Shown: positions 18,933 through 27,963, numbered from the stretch's first letter. The stretch: DNA of 64,000 nucleotides from Prolixibacteraceae bacterium (GCA_019720755.1 CP081303.1:2170001-2234000), one strand, 5' to 3'. Numbers and translations: made by a program. Notes: generated by a model not told the origin, from the sequence alone.

Positions 18933-19073
18933 ATGAAAACACCTACCAATATAACCAAAGTCCATTTGATAGGAGCTGCCGATCGTATTATACGAGAAGA
19001 AATACCAAAAGAAGAACAATCCAATACATATGATGTATTTTATAATAATGCGAATCAAGGGTTCAAAACATAA
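18933..19073 (+). pseudogene. Possible 5' fragment of a gene cut by the IS982-type element
   Basis: A 46-codon open frame beginning MKTPTNITKVHLIGAADRI, with protein-like composition, that runs into the 3' end of the IS982-type transposase (overlap from 19055) and stops there. It looks like the start of a host gene truncated by the insertion. The rest of that gene is not found on the other side of the transposase. Family not recognised. Confidence 0.3.
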
Positions 19074-19959
19074 TTAAGAAACGTTGCAGTTAGTTTACCG
19101 AATGCATGTACCATTAATCCTTTTGTAGACCTTACTTTACTAGCTCTTTGTATATCTGTTTTTTCGATTAGCCAAGAGAACATTGCTTCAATAGGTTGTC
19201 TTATTTTAGATACAGCTCTATTATACAAATCATCTGCTGCTTTTATTCTTTGTTTGATTATCAAAGGCATCCCTTTTATTGCCTTAATAGGTGTCAACAT
19301 TTCTGAATTATACTGACTCTTCACTTGTTGGTTAAATTCATTATGCATGTAAATTTTATCTCCGAAGAAGGTTCTGTTCCGCATCTCTGACCATCTCTCC
19401 TTGTAAACGACAATATCGTTCACAGATGCAGGGGTAAAAAGGACTTGCTCTGGAAATGGTAAAGCATCTTGTCGTCTTATCCCCAGCATATGAAGCTTCA
19501 TGCCATAATAGTAAACTCCTTTCGTAGAGCAATAGCCTTTATTGGTTACTTCATTGGCCACCTTGCCTTTTCGTTTGCCAGAACACGTTATAATTGGCAT
19601 CGAATCAAGTAAACATTGATCGATAATACAATCATTAGGCTGAGTGTCTTCAAGTAATAACTCAGACAATCTTGTAAAAGCTCCACCTAAACGATTAAGG
19701 CGATTACAAAATGCTTGATAAGATCCTAAATTTGGAAACCAGTCAGACAAGTAATCACATGCAAATTTATGAATCTGATTTATCTTGGTGTATTCTTGAT
19801 ATTGAACACCAAAAAGATATATTGTCATCACCTCTTGATCAGTAAAGCAAGGGGATTATTGTTACTAAATCGTTCACAATAATATCTTAACTCATCGAAG
19901 TAATAACAAATTAGATCGTATATTTTTATTAAATTGAAGTCCTTATCCTTGATTATCAT
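19055..19959 (-). pseudogene. IS982-type transposase, frameshifted
   Basis: The main frame (258 codons to 19831) carries an IS982-like DDE transposase: IDQCLLDSMPI with the first Asp, the family block GYCSTKGVYYYGMKLHMLG, FGDKIYMHNEF with the second, and RRQPIEAMFSW-like C-terminal helix. The first 40 codons lie in another frame starting at 19959 (MIIKDKDFNLIKIYDL). The frames join if one base is removed from the C4 run (plus strand GGGG, 19851-19854), giving PCFTDQEVMTIYLF. The gene is thus inactive, or expressed by frameshifting. I could not define terminal inverted repeats. Confidence 0.7.
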
Positions 19960-21086
19960 ATTTTAAAGTCGCTTTGAAAACAACTATAAGATACTGATTT
20001 TCAAGGATAAAAAACAATACAAACATCTAACATACAGGCAATTAAACCACTTGGCTAGATATGAAAACCAACTCTTGATTCGCATTAATAATTTAGTGTT
20101 ATATGGTATTTTTTGATCAAAAGAACCTCCAAACTTTATGAGCAGCGTGGGACACAACCAAACTGCAGGCATTCCAAAGGAACACCCAGAGAGGTCGCCC
20201 TTTTGCAGTCTCTCTTTTTGAGTTGATGCAAGCCAAAGTAGATACTTCTCTAGAGTAGAAAGAGGATGATTTAGAAAGAAAGAGATCTCTTTCTTTCTAA
20301 ATTCATGTTACATAGAACAAAAAAAACATCTCCCCACTTCCATCGTACAGAGTCTCTGTTTTTATTATTTTAGCGTAATGTTCGTTATTTCAGGAGATAC
20401 CCTATGGCATCCCTTAAAGAGTCGTTTCTCTTGGGAATATTAAGTAGGATATCCGCTTTAAAGCCTCAAACATCTCCTCTAAGACATTATCTACCGCTTC
20501 GACGAAAGCATGTTCGCTATAAATATATTGGAGCTACTTGAAGCTCTAATATCATCTTTTACCCTATCAATCTTTTCTAGATCAAGGAGGTATTTTCTGA
20601 TACGAATGGATGGTATTTTAAAAGGTAAAAGGGTCTCTAAAAAGAGCCTATGTTTGATTCTGATTCGCTTCTTAATTAACGCCACCAATTCATACAAACC
20701 TAAAGCCTAACAACTTACACCAACACCCACGATCAGTCCCACTCTACAGGCATGTTCTCTTCTATACACAAAGGAGACGGTTCGCTTCATAGACCTCTAT
20801 TTCATTCGACAGAAGACCCCATTTAAATGTTCCCATATTTACAAAAATTAAGTACTGTCATATTTAGGCATACTTACTATTATGATTACTTTTGTCGCGA
20901 TTTATATTTAACATATGCACCTTATATGGTTGCGTAAAGTAAGAGACAACGATACTGCATAAACATAAGGATAGAAATATGAGGGAAAGCACCACATCGT
21001 AATAAGCCATGCCATTGCAGTAAATGGCATGAAACAAAGAACCACAACAAATAATTCAGCACATCGACATAGGATGGCATAAACAT
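19960..21086. other. Gene-poor region after the IS982-type gene
   Basis: About 1.1 kb without a gene I can support. A small frame at 20491-20697 on the minus strand has protein-like composition but no recognisable family, and the opposite strand is equally open. The region holds one long perfect palindrome (20269-20302). It is probably decayed DNA left by IS activity. Confidence 0.4.
20269..20302. repeat. 34-bp perfect palindrome
   Basis: ATTTAGAAAGAAAGAGA-type sequence that reads identically on both strands over 34 bp, centred on GATC at 20284-20287. No T-run follows, so a terminator is not obvious. It may form a cruciform or be a binding site. Confidence 0.7.
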
Positions 21087-21128
21087 ATGGTCATCCATCA
21101 TAAAAACACAAGAAATCCACTGTTCAAC

Positions 21129-21881
21129 ATGAAGCAACTCCTATTATTAATGCTCCTATCCTTTTCGGTTCTATCCTGTAAAGAACAAGGCCAAAGCAGA
21201 GATAAAAACATCATTATTGAAGATACCCAACAGATCATCTATACTGACACCAAAGCTTACATTCATACTGCCTACACCCATTTGACAGACTCGTTGGATA
21301 GAGAATCGGGCTTTCTAGGATGGAAGAATATTCGCGACTACTTTCAACTGGACGAGGTCTCGATGCAATCCAAAGTAGAGAAGATATGGTTTCACTTCTA
21401 CGACCCAAAAGTGGTCAAAAAGATCACCAAATCAAACCTTGAAGATGCTCTGATCGCCAAGGGTGCACGAAAGCATCGGGTTCGTATTCATAAAATCGAC
21501 ACCAAACCAATCATCCATATTTATGCGCATAAGATTGTGGTCTCTGGTGTCTTTATGATTATCGAAGAGATCGTAGAGTACGTAATGGCCTATGGGATTG
21601 CCGTATTCTTTATTTTCATCATCATCTCGGCATACGTATTCTACCAATTCACTTTAGGAGGCTGGATTCGTTGGAGCAAAAAGAGACATGCCAAAGTGGA
21701 TAGTATGACTCAAAACATATGGACATGGTCTCGTAGAGTCTTTGGCATCGTCTTCTTTATCGGAATGTTGTATATGGGAGATACTGCAAATACCCAAACT
21801 GAAAAATATATCACGAATAAAATACTTAAACAGGTTGAAACACAAGTAGCCTATCATTTGAAAGGAGATATCAATGAATAA
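21129..21881 (+). CDS. Membrane-anchored lipoprotein of unknown function
   Basis: 250 residues from the ATG at 21129, chosen because it begins a lipoprotein signal peptide (MKQLLLLMLLSFSVLSC, lipobox Cys17). The next 130 residues are polar and extracytoplasmic-looking. Then come two or three hydrophobic helices (around IIEEIVEYVMAYGIAVFFIF and RRVFGIVFFIGMLYMG). I do not recognise the family. The stop overlaps the start of the nuclease-like lipoprotein by 8 bp, so the two are co-translated. A partner, chaperone or immunity role for that nuclease is a reasonable inference from this coupling, but nothing in the sequence proves it. Confidence 0.65.
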   Translation: MKQLLLLMLLSFSVLSCKEQGQSRDKNIIIEDTQQIIYTDTKAYIHTAYTHLTDSLDRESGFLGWKNIRDYFQLDEVSMQSKVEKIWFHFYDPKVVKKITKSNLEDALIAKGARKHRVRIHKIDTKPIIHIYAHKIVVSGVFMIIEEIVEYVMAYGIAVFFIFIIISAYVFYQFTLGGWIRWSKKRHAKVDSMTQNIWTWSRRVFGIVFFIGMLYMGDTANTQTEKYITNKILKQVETQVAYHLKGDINE

Positions 21882-22644
21882 AATAGTATGCTTCGCCATC
21901 ATCATTCTGTTGGCCAGCTGTAAGACATCACTGAAAGAGGGAACGGAATATTTTACAAAGAATCCATTTAAGAAGACGGCTCGTCATGGGATGGAACGCG
22001 TCACGAAAGTGGGATTTAAATCGATAGACCAACTGATCCACTCCGGAGAGTATGTCATTAAAGGAGGCAAGAAACGCTTTAAAATTCTCAATAAGAGCGG
22101 GGATGAGCTCGCTTCGGTGATCAAAACGAGCAAAGAGATGCGGGTTAATGCTTCTTGGGTATCTAAAGGATCGAAAGCCCACTCCCTGAACGCTTTGTTA
22201 AATACCAAAAACCTGCTTCCTAACACTACCTATACGGCCAATGGAGCCAAATATATCACCGACGATCTATGTCGACCATTAGAGGCTTCGATCTCCTCTT
22301 TCGCGAAAGCCAATAGGGTCCCTAGAAACGCCAATATGCAACGCAAAGCTTTATACGATGCGATTGGTGCAGCGGAAGCAAAACATTACCAAGGGGGTCA
22401 TATGATTGCCAATTCGTTGGGAGGGATTAGTGAAGGAATTAATATCGTCCCTCAATTTGAATATGTAAATAAAACAACCTTTTGGAAGGTGGAGAAGTAT
22501 GTGTCGGAACATCGAAAATCGGTGAAACACTACAAAGTACGTAATATATATAAAGGGGACTCCAGAATCCCATACTCTCAAAGAATCACTTTTGAAATCA
22601 GAGGGAAAAAACACGCATACTTTATCCAAAATACTCAAGGCTGA
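21874..22644 (+). CDS. Lipoprotein with DNA/RNA non-specific endonuclease domain
   Basis: 256 residues. A lipoprotein signal peptide ends at MNKIVCFAIIILLASC (Cys16). The C-terminal half carries the Endonuclea_NS_2 (EssD-like) pattern: QGGHMIANSLGG with His176 as the expected general base, then INIVPQFEYVN and WKVEKYV. This fold is found in secreted nucleases and polymorphic toxins. Residues 20-110 are a basic linker region with no known domain. The gene overlaps the upstream membrane lipoprotein by 8 bp. It could be an envelope-anchored nuclease used for nutrient scavenging, for entry control of DNA, or as a toxin. The sequence does not discriminate between these. Confidence 0.72.
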   Translation: MNKIVCFAIIILLASCKTSLKEGTEYFTKNPFKKTARHGMERVTKVGFKSIDQLIHSGEYVIKGGKKRFKILNKSGDELASVIKTSKEMRVNASWVSKGSKAHSLNALLNTKNLLPNTTYTANGAKYITDDLCRPLEASISSFAKANRVPRNANMQRKALYDAIGAAEAKHYQGGHMIANSLGGISEGINIVPQFEYVNKTTFWKVEKYVSEHRKSVKHYKVRNIYKGDSRIPYSQRITFEIRGKKHAYFIQNTQG

Positions 22645-22653
22645 TACCGAGAT

Positions 22654-22820
22654 ACAAAGGGAAAGGAAGCCCAAAGACACAAAGATTCTGTCCACAGATT
22701 AACACAGATTTATTGTAAAGACACAAAGGGAAAGGAAGCCCGAAGACACAAAGATTCTGTCCACAGATTAACACAGATTTATTGTAAAGACACAAAGAGA
22801 AAAGAAACCACGAAGACGGG
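22654..22820. repeat. 69-bp tandem repeat, about 2.4 copies
   Basis: Unit beginning ACAAAGGGAAAGGAAGCCC and containing TCCACAGATTAACACAGATT recurs with period 69 (starts near 22654, 22723 and 22792). A single related piece lies at 24893-24950. This is a dispersed intergenic repeat with no coding role. Confidence 0.8.
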
Positions 22821-23044
22821 AAGGCACGAAGATTATTGCCACAGATCCGACAGATTAAACAGATTTCCACAGATTTTTTTAATGCGAAACATTTCCACCA
22901 CATATTAGTATCAGAACCTCGCAAGTATGACGTGGTAGCTGCAAACCCATGTGTTTGCCCTCGTTGCGACAATATGTATGATATAATTAACATACCAACA
23001 AGTCGTCGTAACAAATCTCACTTCAATAATCGATGCGTCAACTC

Positions 23045-23162
23045 CTGGGAACTAGGAAGCTCCTGCTTCCGTTGGTTGTGACAATATGATGAAAACAATT
23101 GCATCATGGAGTATTGCACGAAGTCTCGTGCAATCTCGAAGCGGGAGCTTCGAGGCTCCCAG
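23045..23162 (+). repeat. 118-bp nested palindromic element, copy
   Basis: Contains GGAAGCTCCTGCTTCC, the perfect central hairpin ATTGCACGA-AGTC-TCGTGCAAT, and GAAGCGGGAGCTTC, ending CTCCCAG. The left outer arm is CTGGGA. The layout matches the copy at 23342-23459. Confidence 0.85.
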
Positions 23163-23341
23163 CTGTTGTCACAACATATCTCCAAACAACAAATTGTCAC
23201 TACAAATCAGCATTCTAAAACTTGGTTGCAACATCATGGCAAACACATGGGTTTGCACCTACCATGCAACAATATTGCCACCACTTACACCACAATTTGC
23301 GTCGTCAATAATCGATGTATCAATAATCGATACTGCAACAC

Positions 23342-23459
23342 CTGGGAGATAGGAAGCTCCTGCTTCCGTTGGTTGCAACGATATGATGAATACGATTGAT
23401 TCAATGAGTATTGCACGAAGTCTCGTGCAATCTCGAAGCAGGAGCTTCATGGCTCCCAG
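23342..23459 (+). repeat. 118-bp nested palindromic element, reference copy
   Basis: Three nested inverted repeats are visible. The outer arms are CTGGGAG/CTCCCAG (23342-23348, 23453-23459). The middle arms are GAAGCTCCTGCTTC/GAAGCAGGAGCTTC (23353-23366, 23435-23448). The central hairpin is ATTGCACGA/TCGTGCAAT with a 4-nt loop (23410-23431). Six full-length copies of this 118-bp unit and two fragments occur in the window. Confidence 0.88.
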
Positions 23460-23666
23460 CTGTTGTCGCTACAATTCAACACGCAACAAATTGAAACAAC
23501 AATTCAACACACAACAAGATGGTTGCAACATCATGGCAAACACATGGGTTGGCAGCTACCATACAACAAATTGTCATCACAAATCGCTACAACAAATTGT
23601 CACACGAACCATCATCCTATAGGGTAACTCCCTATTCATAAATAATAGCTCTCCTTTATCAATGTA

Positions 23667-24785
23667 CTATATCTTTTTAAAGGCCTCTTTTATCACCTCT
23701 AAGGCACTTTCTATCTCTTCGTGGGTAGTAGGTGACCCATAACTAAAACGCAGTGTGTTACCAGGATTAGGAGTCGACAGATGTAGGGCCTGAATGACAC
23801 GGGATGCCGATACAATGCGCGCTTTGCATGCCGAGCCTGAGGAGAACGAGATGGAAGGACTCAACTGCTGTTTGAATCCCTGTATGTCGATATTCGGAAA
23901 CAGGATATTCGACACATAGGGAGAACGCTTCGCTCCTTCTGCAATCACCTCAATATCTGCAATCTCCGAGAGCCCCTGCTCCATCTGTTGCTGTAGGCGT
24001 GCCACCTCTTGATAATGCGTATCTATCTGATCTTGAACAAAAACTACCGCCGTTTCTAAGGCAACAATCAATGGAAAAGGAAGCGTTCCAGCACGCATCC
24101 CTCCCTGCTGTCCTCCACCATGTATCAAAGGGGCATAACGCAAGTTACGTCGTGTGATCAAAGCACCGATGCCTTTAGGTCCATAGATCTTATGTGCCGA
24201 GATGGTGAAAGCATCCAACTTCGTATAATCAATAGGAACTTTCCCTACAGTCTGTGTCGTATCACACAAAAAGAGTGTTCCCTTTTCATGCGCAATATCG
24301 GCAATCTGTTCTACCGGATGCACCAACCCCGTTTCGTTGTTCACTCCCATCAACACCACAGCCAAAGTCTGGTCGTCAATCAAAGAAGCAAGTTCATATA
24401 AGTCGATCTCTCCATTCTGGTTGTTGCCAAGAAATACCACCTCTACCCCATAGCTCTCCAGCTCCTTACAAACCTCTATCACCGCACTATGCTCTGTACA
24501 GGAGGTGATAATCTTGTTTTTGGTGTTGTCAGGATGATTCACCAATCCCTTTAGTATCGTATTGATCGATTCGGTGGCACCACTCGTAAAAAGCACCTGA
24601 TGGTCGGTAAGCCCAAAAGCTTGTAAAATATTCTCTGAAGCATCCGATATCTGTTGTAGTAGCTCATGCGACAGAAGAGAGTCGCCATTCGAAGGGTTCG
24701 CATACTGCTTAGAGAATGCTTCCTGCATTCTTTCTAACACCGTTGGATGCAATGGTGTAGACGCCGCATAATCTAAATATATCAT
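23667..24785 (-). CDS. Cysteine desulfurase family protein (NifS/IscS/DndA-like)
   Basis: 372 residues, PLP-dependent class V aminotransferase. It removes sulfur from cysteine and passes it on as a persulfide. Visible residues are His99 (SCTEHS), Asp175 (FLCDTTQ), the PLP lysine K199 in SAHKIYGPKG and the sulfur-carrying Cys320 in SSGSAC. The N-terminus MIYLDYAASTP is complete and the length is usual for the family. No isc/suf genes adjoin it. Alone it would be a housekeeping or thiolation enzyme, but it could also serve as the sulfur donor (DndA role) for the DndC-like system 6.5 kb away. That link is inference, since IS elements lie between. Confidence 0.9.
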   Translation of the reverse strand: MIYLDYAASTPLHPTVLERMQEAFSKQYANPSNGDSLLSHELLQQISDASENILQAFGLTDHQVLFTSGATESINTILKGLVNHPDNTKNKIITSCTEHSAVIEVCKELESYGVEVVFLGNNQNGEIDLYELASLIDDQTLAVVLMGVNNETGLVHPVEQIADIAHEKGTLFLCDTTQTVGKVPIDYTKLDAFTISAHKIYGPKGIGALITRRNLRYAPLIHGGGQQGGMRAGTLPFPLIVALETAVVFVQDQIDTHYQEVARLQQQMEQGLSEIADIEVIAEGAKRSPYVSNILFPNIDIQGFKQQLSPSISFSSGSACKARIVSASRVIQALHLSTPNPGNTLRFSYGSPTTHEEIESALEVIKEAFKKI

Positions 24786-25001
24786 ATCTCTTGGATTGTT
24801 TTTATCTTTTGTTGTTTTGCTTATACTTCCAAAAGTAGTTAAAAGGGAAGAATATCATATACGAAAGATCCACAAGATTATAAGGAAGATACGAAGGGAA
24901 ATGAAGCCCAAAGGCACAAAGACACGAAAATTAGGTCCACAGATTCACCAGTAGAGTAGAGCTGTGAGTGCAATAATAGATGCACTCCAGCCCCCTCATC
25001 A

Positions 25002-25032
25002 ATCCGTACGTGCGGTTTTCCCGCATACGGCT
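25002..25032 (-). ncRNA. Group II intron domain V
   Basis: On the minus strand the sequence starts with the catalytic triad AGC. It folds as CCGTATGCGG-GAAAA-CCGCACGTACGG with the 2-nt CG bulge typical of domain V. A domain VI-like stem (GAGTGCA/TGCACTC, 24965-24986) follows. The domain looks structurally intact even though the intron is truncated. Confidence 0.8.
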
Positions 25033-25072
25033 TTCCTGTATATTTCGTCTAAAGCATTCACAAATAAGGTCA

Positions 25073-25744
25073 TCAAGGATGGTATTCGGTAGGATCGATT
25101 AATCCGTAGTAACGAACTAATGTCTCAAAGGCATTAGGTCCATAATGCCTACATTTTCGTTGACTTTTACGTCGATAATATCGAAACAGTTTCTGACTTA
25201 AGTAGTATCGCAACTTGCGCTTACTTAATGAGGTATTCGTAACTCCTCTTATTTCATAGTAATTAATCCAGCCTCTCACTAAGCTATTTAGTCCTCGTAC
25301 CAACTCCGTGGGGTTTTTATGTCCATGCCTTTTTAAATAATCTGATATTTTCCCTCGTAGCTTTTTTTCTGAATCAGAGTTCGGTACAATATTTATATAC
25401 CGGAGATCTCGTCCATAAAGATCTTTATCATTACGAAACGTAAAGCCTAAGAACTTAAAACTAGCCTCTTTCGAATCAATATGCTTGGTCTTTTCAATAT
25501 TTATGATCAAGTCCATTCTTGTCAAAAGATGATGAAGTTGATCCTTAACCTCTGTTGTTATGATCTTGCCCATCAGAACAAAGTCATCCGCATACCTTAT
25601 CATTTTTACGCCTGAAACTCCAAAAAGACTTTGTCTATTATTGACTATGCGATCAAGTAAATTCATATAGTGGCCAACAGTGGGGATATTACGCCGCCTT
25701 GTGGGGTGCCTAAATGTATGGTTATATTGACTTATCTCCTTCAC
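25073..25744 (-). pseudogene. Group II intron reverse transcriptase/maturase, truncated and frameshifted
   Basis: 223 codons of the C-terminal RT and maturase part. The catalytic RYADDFVLMGK is present, as are the thumb/maturase segment LVRGWINYYEIRG and the end of the X domain. Just upstream the conserved GTPQGGVISPLLA is readable but in the next frame (about 25675-25705), so at least one base has been lost before YMNLLDRIV. The fingers domain is absent. The protein cannot be made intact; the locus is a relic. Confidence 0.8.
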
Positions 25745-25959
25745 TATGCATATTATTTTTTCGTTATATATTCATTCAATTGACAAACAATAGATTGTAT
25801 TGCTTGAGTAGTTAAATTAAATTCATCTATTTAGGTGAATAATCGTACAGTCAAAATCACAACTTACCAAACACATGGGTTTGCACCTACCAAACAACAA
25901 ATTGTTGTAACAATTAGCCACGTCAATAATCGATGTATCAATAATCGATGCTGCAACTC

Positions 25960-26077
25960 CTGGGAGTTAGGAAGTTCCTGCTTCCGTTAGTTGTGATAAT
26001 ATGATGGATACTATTGATATTAAGAGTATTGCACGAAATCTCGTGCAATCTCGAAGCGGGAGCTTCGTGGCTCCCAG
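25960..26077 (+). repeat. 118-bp nested palindromic element, copy
   Basis: Same three nested arms as the copy at 23342: CTGGGAG at 25960, ATTGCACGA..TCGTGCAAT in the centre with one loop change, CTCCCAG at 26071-26077. The left middle arm has one substitution (GAAGTTCCTGCTTC). Confidence 0.85.
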
Positions 26078-26231
26078 CTGTTGTCGCTACAATTCAACAC
26101 GCAACAAATTGAAACAACAATTCAACACACAACAATATGGTTGCAACATTATGGCAAACACATGAGTTTGCAGCTACCAAACAACAAATTGTTGTAACAA
26201 TTAGCCACGTCAATAATCGATGCTGCAACCC

Positions 26232-26349
26232 CTGGGAGTTAGGAAGCTCCTGCTTCCGTTAGTTGTAACAATATGATGGATGCTATTGATATTAAGAGTA
26301 TTGCACGAAGTCTCGTGCAATCTCGAAGCGGGAGCTTCGAGAATCCCAA
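26232..26349 (+). repeat. 118-bp nested palindromic element, copy
   Basis: Second copy of this block, 272 bp after the previous one. The right outer arm has decayed to ATCCCAA. The central hairpin and middle arms are intact. Confidence 0.83.
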
Positions 26350-26532
26350 GTGTTGTCACAACATATTATCACAACATTTTGAAACCACAAAACCCCACAA
26401 ATTATATCGACATATTCACCACATAGGGGCATACCCTTATGATTGCCCTTATATGCGAGAATCGCATATAAATGGATCATTTTCACTACGGGTTTCCTAG
26501 TAGGTTCCGATACCCTTTGGTTACCCTTCCGT

Positions 26533-26567
26533 TACCCTTTGGTTACTCTAGGAGTAACCAAAGGGTA
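26533..26567. repeat. 16-bp stem hairpin
   Basis: TACCCTTTGGTTACTC (26533-26548) pairs perfectly with 26552-26567 around a 3-nt loop, next to further GGTTACCCTT repeats. No T-run follows on either strand. Possibly a REP-like element. Confidence 0.65.
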
Positions 26568-26625
26568 TCCAAGCCCTATCGGAAGGGTAATCTTGGTCTA
26601 TATCATGTAAAGGATATTTGGGGAC

Positions 26626-26662
26626 AAAAAAAGGATCTCTTTTAAAGATAAAAGAGATCCTT
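26626..26662 (-). terminator. Intrinsic terminator of the yfcE operon
   Basis: A perfect 14-bp stem AAGGATCTCTTTTA/TAAAAGAGATCCTT with loop AAGA is followed on the minus strand by seven T. It lies 27 bp after the yfcE stop codon. Confidence 0.9.
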
Positions 26663-26689
26663 CCATAGTATCACCTAAACGATAATCAA

Positions 26690-27238
26690 TTAGTTAATGA
26701 TATTCCACTCATAAACCTCAAGCAGTTCATGATCTAAGGTCTTTAGCTCTACCTTAAAATCTCGGATCACAGCATAGGTTCCTACGCCATATTTTCCTTT
26801 TGGCATCGAGATAGAACCAGGATTCACACAGAATGTCCCCTCTTTGATTTGACATAGAGGCACATGGGTGTGTCCACTAAAGACCCATCGATGATTTGAG
26901 GTATCGATATCTTCTAGGTGACCGTGTGTCGCGATACAACGTGTATTATGCCATTCGAATTCACAATAATCCTCTAGTATTGGAAATCGTAGCAACATCT
27001 GGTCTACTTCGCTATCGCAGTTACCACGACAAGCATGGATCACGGGTGCATATTTATTTAGAATCTCTGCAACCCCTGCAGGATCATATTTCTTTGGCAA
27101 TGGATTACGAGGGCCATGATACATCAAGTCTCCACAAAGAACGACTTGAAATGACTCGTTTTCTCGTTCCAACATCTGATCAATCTTCTGTAGAGCCTCG
27201 ATATCCCCATGAATATCCGAGAAGAGATACATCTTCAT
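26690..27238 (-). CDS. yfcE: YfcE-family metallophosphodiesterase
   Basis: 182 residues, calcineurin-like phosphoesterase. The metal-binding motifs are complete and in order: DIHGD (residues 8-12), GDLMYHG, GNCD, THGH and GHTHVP. Length and order match the YfcE/MJ0936 family of cytoplasmic phosphodiesterases, whose physiological substrate is not settled. It begins 20 bp after the RsmI-like gene on the same strand and is followed by a strong terminator, so the two form an operon. Confidence 0.9.
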   Translation of the reverse strand: MKMYLFSDIHGDIEALQKIDQMLERENESFQVVLCGDLMYHGPRNPLPKKYDPAGVAEILNKYAPVIHACRGNCDSEVDQMLLRFPILEDYCEFEWHNTRCIATHGHLEDIDTSNHRWVFSGHTHVPLCQIKEGTFCVNPGSISMPKGKYGVGTYAVIRDFKVELKTLDHELLEVYEWNIIN

Positions 27239-27258
27239 AATGAAACTATTTATGTAGA

Positions 27259-27963
27259 TTAAAACTTATGGATGATAAAAATAGTTGGACGTTTGTGTAG
27301 AGAGGGTTTATTTTTTCTCCAGCTCTCCACAGAAGCAGTCTTGATGAACTCACTCTCTAGGGTAATATCGCATGCTACACATATTTGTGTCTGTGGAGCA
27401 CAAGTAGACAACATATCCTCGAACATGGTATCGTTACGGAAAGGAGTTTCGATAAACACTTGAGATTGGTGTTCTTGAAAAGAACGACGCTCTAACTGCT
27501 CTATTCTCTTTACTCTATCAGGCTTCTTCATTGGAAGATAACCATTGAAAGCGAAACTTTGTCCATTCATTCCTGAGGCCATCATAGCCAACAGTATAGA
27601 AGAGGGACCTACTAATGGTTCAACACGATATCCTTTTTTATGAGCCAACTGAACAACAGAAGCTCCAGGATCGGCAACACCAGGGCATCCAGCTTCCGAT
27701 ATGACTCCTACATCCTCTCCTTTTGCAAGAGGCTTAATCATCTCTTCAATCTCCTTGGTTTTGGTTCTTTTATTCAAGACATAGAAAGTCAAAGTATCGA
27801 TATCTATCGCTTTGTCTACTCGCTTCAAAAATCGTCTCGTGGTACGAACATCTTCCACGATAAATACTTTCACTCTCTTGATGATCTCCTGCACCTCCAA
27901 CGGAATTACTCCGCCAACAGGGGTAATCCCTAATGTATTAGGAATCATATACAATGTTGCCAT
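27259..27963 (-). CDS. RsmI-like SAM-dependent methyltransferase
   Basis: 234 residues of the tetrapyrrole-methylase (RsmI) family. The family blocks are clear: an N-terminal YMIPNTLG.., then EDVRTTRRFLKR, GVISEAGCPGVADPGA and GPSSILLAMMASGMNGQSF. RsmI 2'-O-methylates C1402 of 16S rRNA. The protein is shorter at the C-terminus than proteobacterial RsmI, as is common for the second homologue in Bacteroidota, so the exact target is uncertain. Co-directional with yfcE 20 bp downstream. Confidence 0.85.
   Translation of the reverse strand: MATLYMIPNTLGITPVGGVIPLEVQEIIKRVKVFIVEDVRTTRRFLKRVDKAIDIDTLTFYVLNKRTKTKEIEEMIKPLAKGEDVGVISEAGCPGVADPGASVVQLAHKKGYRVEPLVGPSSILLAMMASGMNGQSFAFNGYLPMKKPDRVKRIEQLERRSFQEHQSQVFIETPFRNDTMFEDMLSTCAPQTQICVACDITLESEFIKTASVESWRKNKPSLHKRPTIFIIHKF

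Larger units (their letters stand above)
22915..23640. repeat. Block of dispersed repeats with two 118-bp palindromic elements
   Basis: No gene is supported in this stretch. It contains element copies at 23045-23162 and 23342-23459. It also has three AAACACATGGGTTTG-type modules (near 22940, 23240 and 23535) and short repeats such as AATCGATGTATC and ACAACAAATTG. Open frames here are translations of the repeats. Confidence 0.75.
24964..25760 (-). mobile_element. Group II intron, 3' remnant
   Basis: The 3' end of a group II intron is present on the minus strand: a truncated reverse transcriptase/maturase, then domains V and VI. The 5' ribozyme domains and the N-terminal RT domain are not found upstream (25760-25960 is plain AT-rich DNA and then repeats). 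The remnant lies between the cysteine desulfurase gene and a repeat block. Confidence 0.75.

Noticed and set aside
18855-19058. 67-residue hydrophobic minus-strand frame
   Set aside because: The opposite strand reads as a more protein-like fragment, and no family or start signal supports the hydrophobic frame.
20491-20710. Small frames on both strands in the gene-poor region
   Set aside because: Both strands are open over the same bases and neither resembles a known family; kept only as a note on the region.
22654-22820. 69-bp tandem repeat as a possible CRISPR or coding repeat
   Set aside because: Unit length, identity of whole units and lack of an open frame rule out both.
22836-23622. 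Several overlapping open frames on both strands
   Set aside because: They translate the dispersed repeats; near-identical peptides arise at 26273-26500 and 30886-31689 for the same reason, and none has a protein-like core.
25073-25744. Retron or defence-type reverse transcriptase
   Set aside because: The maturase domain and adjoining domain V/VI structure identify a group II intron, and the frame is broken.
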